A DNA stretch of 64,000 bases from Aliidiomarina shirensis (GTDB lineage: Bacteria; Pseudomonadota; Gammaproteobacteria; Enterobacterales; Alteromonadaceae). The notes beneath the pieces are model-generated. The model saw only the letters and a list, made by a program, of their open reading frames with translations, made no database searches and was not told the DNA's origin. The stretch is from contig NZ_PIPP01000001.1 in NCBI RefSeq assembly GCF_003987345.1, forward strand, positions 558,001 through 622,000, read 5' to 3'. This document shows, piece after piece, positions 62,674 through 64,000 of the stretch (within the stretch, counting starts at the first letter, position 1; the number at the start of each line of letters is the position of its first letter). The translations under genes were made by a program, and so were the position numbers.

Positions 62674-63585
62674 CTAATTTCTCCTGCCTATCAACGGAAC
62701 CCGCGTGAGTTCCTTAACCTGCTGCGACATCAAGCGAATAAACTCCTTTACCTTGAACGGCATGTAGGAGCGAGACGAATATACGGCATGAATTGGATAA
62801 GCTTTTAATGGTAGATCAGAGAAGAGTTGAATAAGCTCTCCTCGCTCAATTTCTTCTCTAAACAACCATAAAGGACCGTGGTGAATACCCTTGCTGTCTA
62901 GTACTAGTGCTCGAACCGCTGCAGCGCTGTTAACGGTGATGTTGGCTCTCATATTTTCAACAACATGACCTCTACCGTCAGCGAAGATGATTGGAGCGCG
63001 TTTTTGACCGGGTGAGTAAAGAATAAACTCGTGATCGTCGAGATCGGATAATACAATGGGAGTTCCGCGACGTTCTAGATATTGAGGACTAGCAACAAGC
63101 ACTCTCGGATTTTCGCCAAGCCTTTTTGCGTAAAGAGCTGAATCTGATAACTCACCAATCCTAATTGCAACGTCGATGTTTTGTTCTATGAGATTCTCAA
63201 AATGGCTTCCTAACAACAATTCGACAGACAAACCACTCGCTCGCTGCTGCATTGCTTTCACAACAGGAACAACAAACTTAACTCCAAAATCCGCCGGCGC
63301 TGCAATCCGCATCGACCCCTGCAACTGAGCCACGCCGCCTTTAATTTCTTCCTCAAGTGCTGCCTGTTCATCCACAATGTGGCGAAGCCTATCGTAATAT
63401 CTCTGACCAAGCTCCGTAGGGGTAGAACGCTGCGTAGAACGCCGTAGTAACTTAACTTCTAGGCGATTTTCCAGCGCCGCGATTTTACGGCTTACCGCAG
63501 AAGGCTCGACCCCCATAAGTTCCGCGGCAGCCTTAAAGCTCCCGGACTCGACAACTTGTAAAAAAATTTGCTCAACAGTTTTCAT
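62674..63585 (-). CDS. LysR family transcriptional regulator
   Basis: A 303-residue LysR regulator of the CrgA/DsdC-like branch. The winged helix-turn-helix covers about 1-60 (FLQVVESGSFKAAAELMGVE, then PSAVSRKIAALENRL). The effector domain (about 88-290) opens with GSMRIAAPADFG. It is divergent from the SDR gene at the right edge across 139 bp, which points to control of that reductase, probably in response to a reactive or aromatic compound. A membrane protein gene and DUF899 lie downstream in the same direction. Confidence 0.9.
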   Translation of the reverse strand: MKTVEQIFLQVVESGSFKAAAELMGVEPSAVSRKIAALENRLEVKLLRRSTQRSTPTELGQRYYDRLRHIVDEQAALEEEIKGGVAQLQGSMRIAAPADFGVKFVVPVVKAMQQRASGLSVELLLGSHFENLIEQNIDVAIRIGELSDSALYAKRLGENPRVLVASPQYLERRGTPIVLSDLDDHEFILYSPGQKRAPIIFADGRGHVVENMRANITVNSAAAVRALVLDSKGIHHGPLWLFREEIERGELIQLFSDLPLKAYPIHAVYSSRSYMPFKVKEFIRLMSQQVKELTRVPLIGRRN

Positions 63586-63724
63586 ACTTATTGCAATTTA
63601 AGCATTTATTAATTGACAAAATAGCCACTTCACTTAATGAGATCAAGTAAATAAGCTGATTTTAGTACCGGATAAACAGTCGTCTCCAGTACAACCAATC
63701 ACTTGATTTCAATGGGAGAATACG
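63586..63724 (+). promoter_or_regulatory. divergent LysR-SDR control region
   Basis: TTGACA at 63614-63619 with a 16-bp spacer and TAATGA (63636-63641) is a candidate plus-strand promoter for the SDR gene, leading to GGGAGAA before its ATG. AT-rich dyads around 63600 may be LysR sites, but none is decisive. Confidence 0.45.
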
Positions 63725-64000
63725 ATGTCTAAAGATAACCTAAACGGAAAAGTTGCACTAGTGGCCGGTGGTGCCAAGAATCTTGGTGGCCTTATCAGTA
63801 AAAATTTAGCCCAAAGCGGAGCTAAAGTGGTGGTGCATTATAACAGCGCAGCCACTGAATCGGATGCCCACGACACTGTCCGGGCAATTACTGATATGGG
63901 AGGTGAAGCCATCGCCATTCAAGGCGATTTGACGAAAGCCGCAAATGTCACCGCATTGTTCAAACGAGCAAAAGACCAGTTCGGCGGTATCGATATTGCC
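63725..64000 (+). CDS. short-chain dehydrogenase, 3' end outside window
   Basis: The first 92 codons of an SDR, cut by the right edge. LVAGGAKNLGGLISKNLAQS near residues 13-32 is the cofactor loop (GGAKNLGG, a GxxxGxG variant), VHYNSAATESDA follows the second strand, and GDLTKAANV near 67 contacts the adenine. The catalytic Tyr/Lys lies beyond the window. GGGAG eight bases upstream supports the ATG at 63725. Divergent LysR regulator suggests inducible expression. Confidence 0.9.
   Translation, partial: MSKDNLNGKVALVAGGAKNLGGLISKNLAQSGAKVVVHYNSAATESDAHDTVRAITDMGGEAIAIQGDLTKAANVTALFKRAKDQFGGIDIA

Noticed and set aside
53169-62700. Integron-like cassette array (one-strand small genes, OXA and DHFR-fold genes)
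   Set aside because: Many genes have very short gaps or 4-bp overlaps, and I found no paired RYYYAAC...GTTRRRY attC structures or integrase gene. A TAACAAACGC-like string near 60777 lacks its partner.

Overview
The window is chromosomal DNA from a gammaproteobacterium. It carries the E. coli-style gltA / sdhCDAB / sucABCD block, and also metA, metY with a MetJ-type operator, rnk, rhlE, sbcCD, pnuC and an OsmC-YcaO fusion. Moderate GC, the RND pumps, the bacterial alternative oxidase and general protein similarity fit a marine Alteromonadales-like lineage, possibly Idiomarinaceae. That placement is an inference, because no rRNA or tRNA gene is visible to anchor it. I see no prophage, insertion sequence, integron or CRISPR array.

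Layout. Positions 1-6.3 kb hold a truncated alpha/beta hydrolase, a PhzF-like isomerase and a minus-strand operon (acyl-CoA dehydrogenase, APH-type kinase, histidine phosphatase-fold protein, SDR) with a divergent LysR gene. Its two lead genes correspond to the two halves of the eukaryotic ACAD10/11 fusion. Positions 6.4-9 kb hold a His-Asp-rich AztD-like zinc lipoprotein with a Zur-like upstream site, and a Sel1-repeat protein. Positions 9-20.6 kb are the TCA block, in which SucB has two lipoyl domains and a strong hairpin terminator separates sdhB from sucA. Positions 20.7-23.1 kb are methionine synthesis. Positions 23.3-30.9 kb are an RND efflux operon with one adaptor lipoprotein and two permeases. 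Positions 30.9-46.9 kb are mostly housekeeping: a DMT exporter, rhlE, rnk, sbcCD, a PPP-family phosphatase, a large unknown membrane protein, OsmC-YcaO, an XRE/membrane pair with twin operators, a TonB-C-like protein, PnuC and DUF924.

Positions 47-64 kb are accessory in character and almost entirely on the minus strand. They contain a PadR/HAAS pair, an ECF42 sigma factor with its DGPF partner and a SnoaL-like protein, a GNAT enzyme, a glutaredoxin-MauE fusion controlled by a MerR-like regulator over a mer-type operator, an alternative oxidase, small secreted proteins, a 46-residue Gln/Lys-rich repeat protein, an XRE-DUF805 fusion, a methionine aminopeptidase, an OXA-2-like class D beta-lactamase, an S33 hydrolase, a RibD/DHFR-fold reductase, a DUF899 protein and a LysR/SDR divergent pair at the right edge.

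The most interesting pattern is regulatory. Three promoters with TGTCGA(A/T), a spacer of exactly 16 bp and CGA(C/T)TA lie 36-37 bp before the start codons of the DGPF gene, the SnoaL-like gene and the RibD-like reductase 10.8 kb away. They predict one ECF42 regulon that includes a distant reductase. Other tightly organised control regions are the mer-type operator, twin palindromes 21 bp apart, 22-bp-period direct repeats and a MetJ box array.
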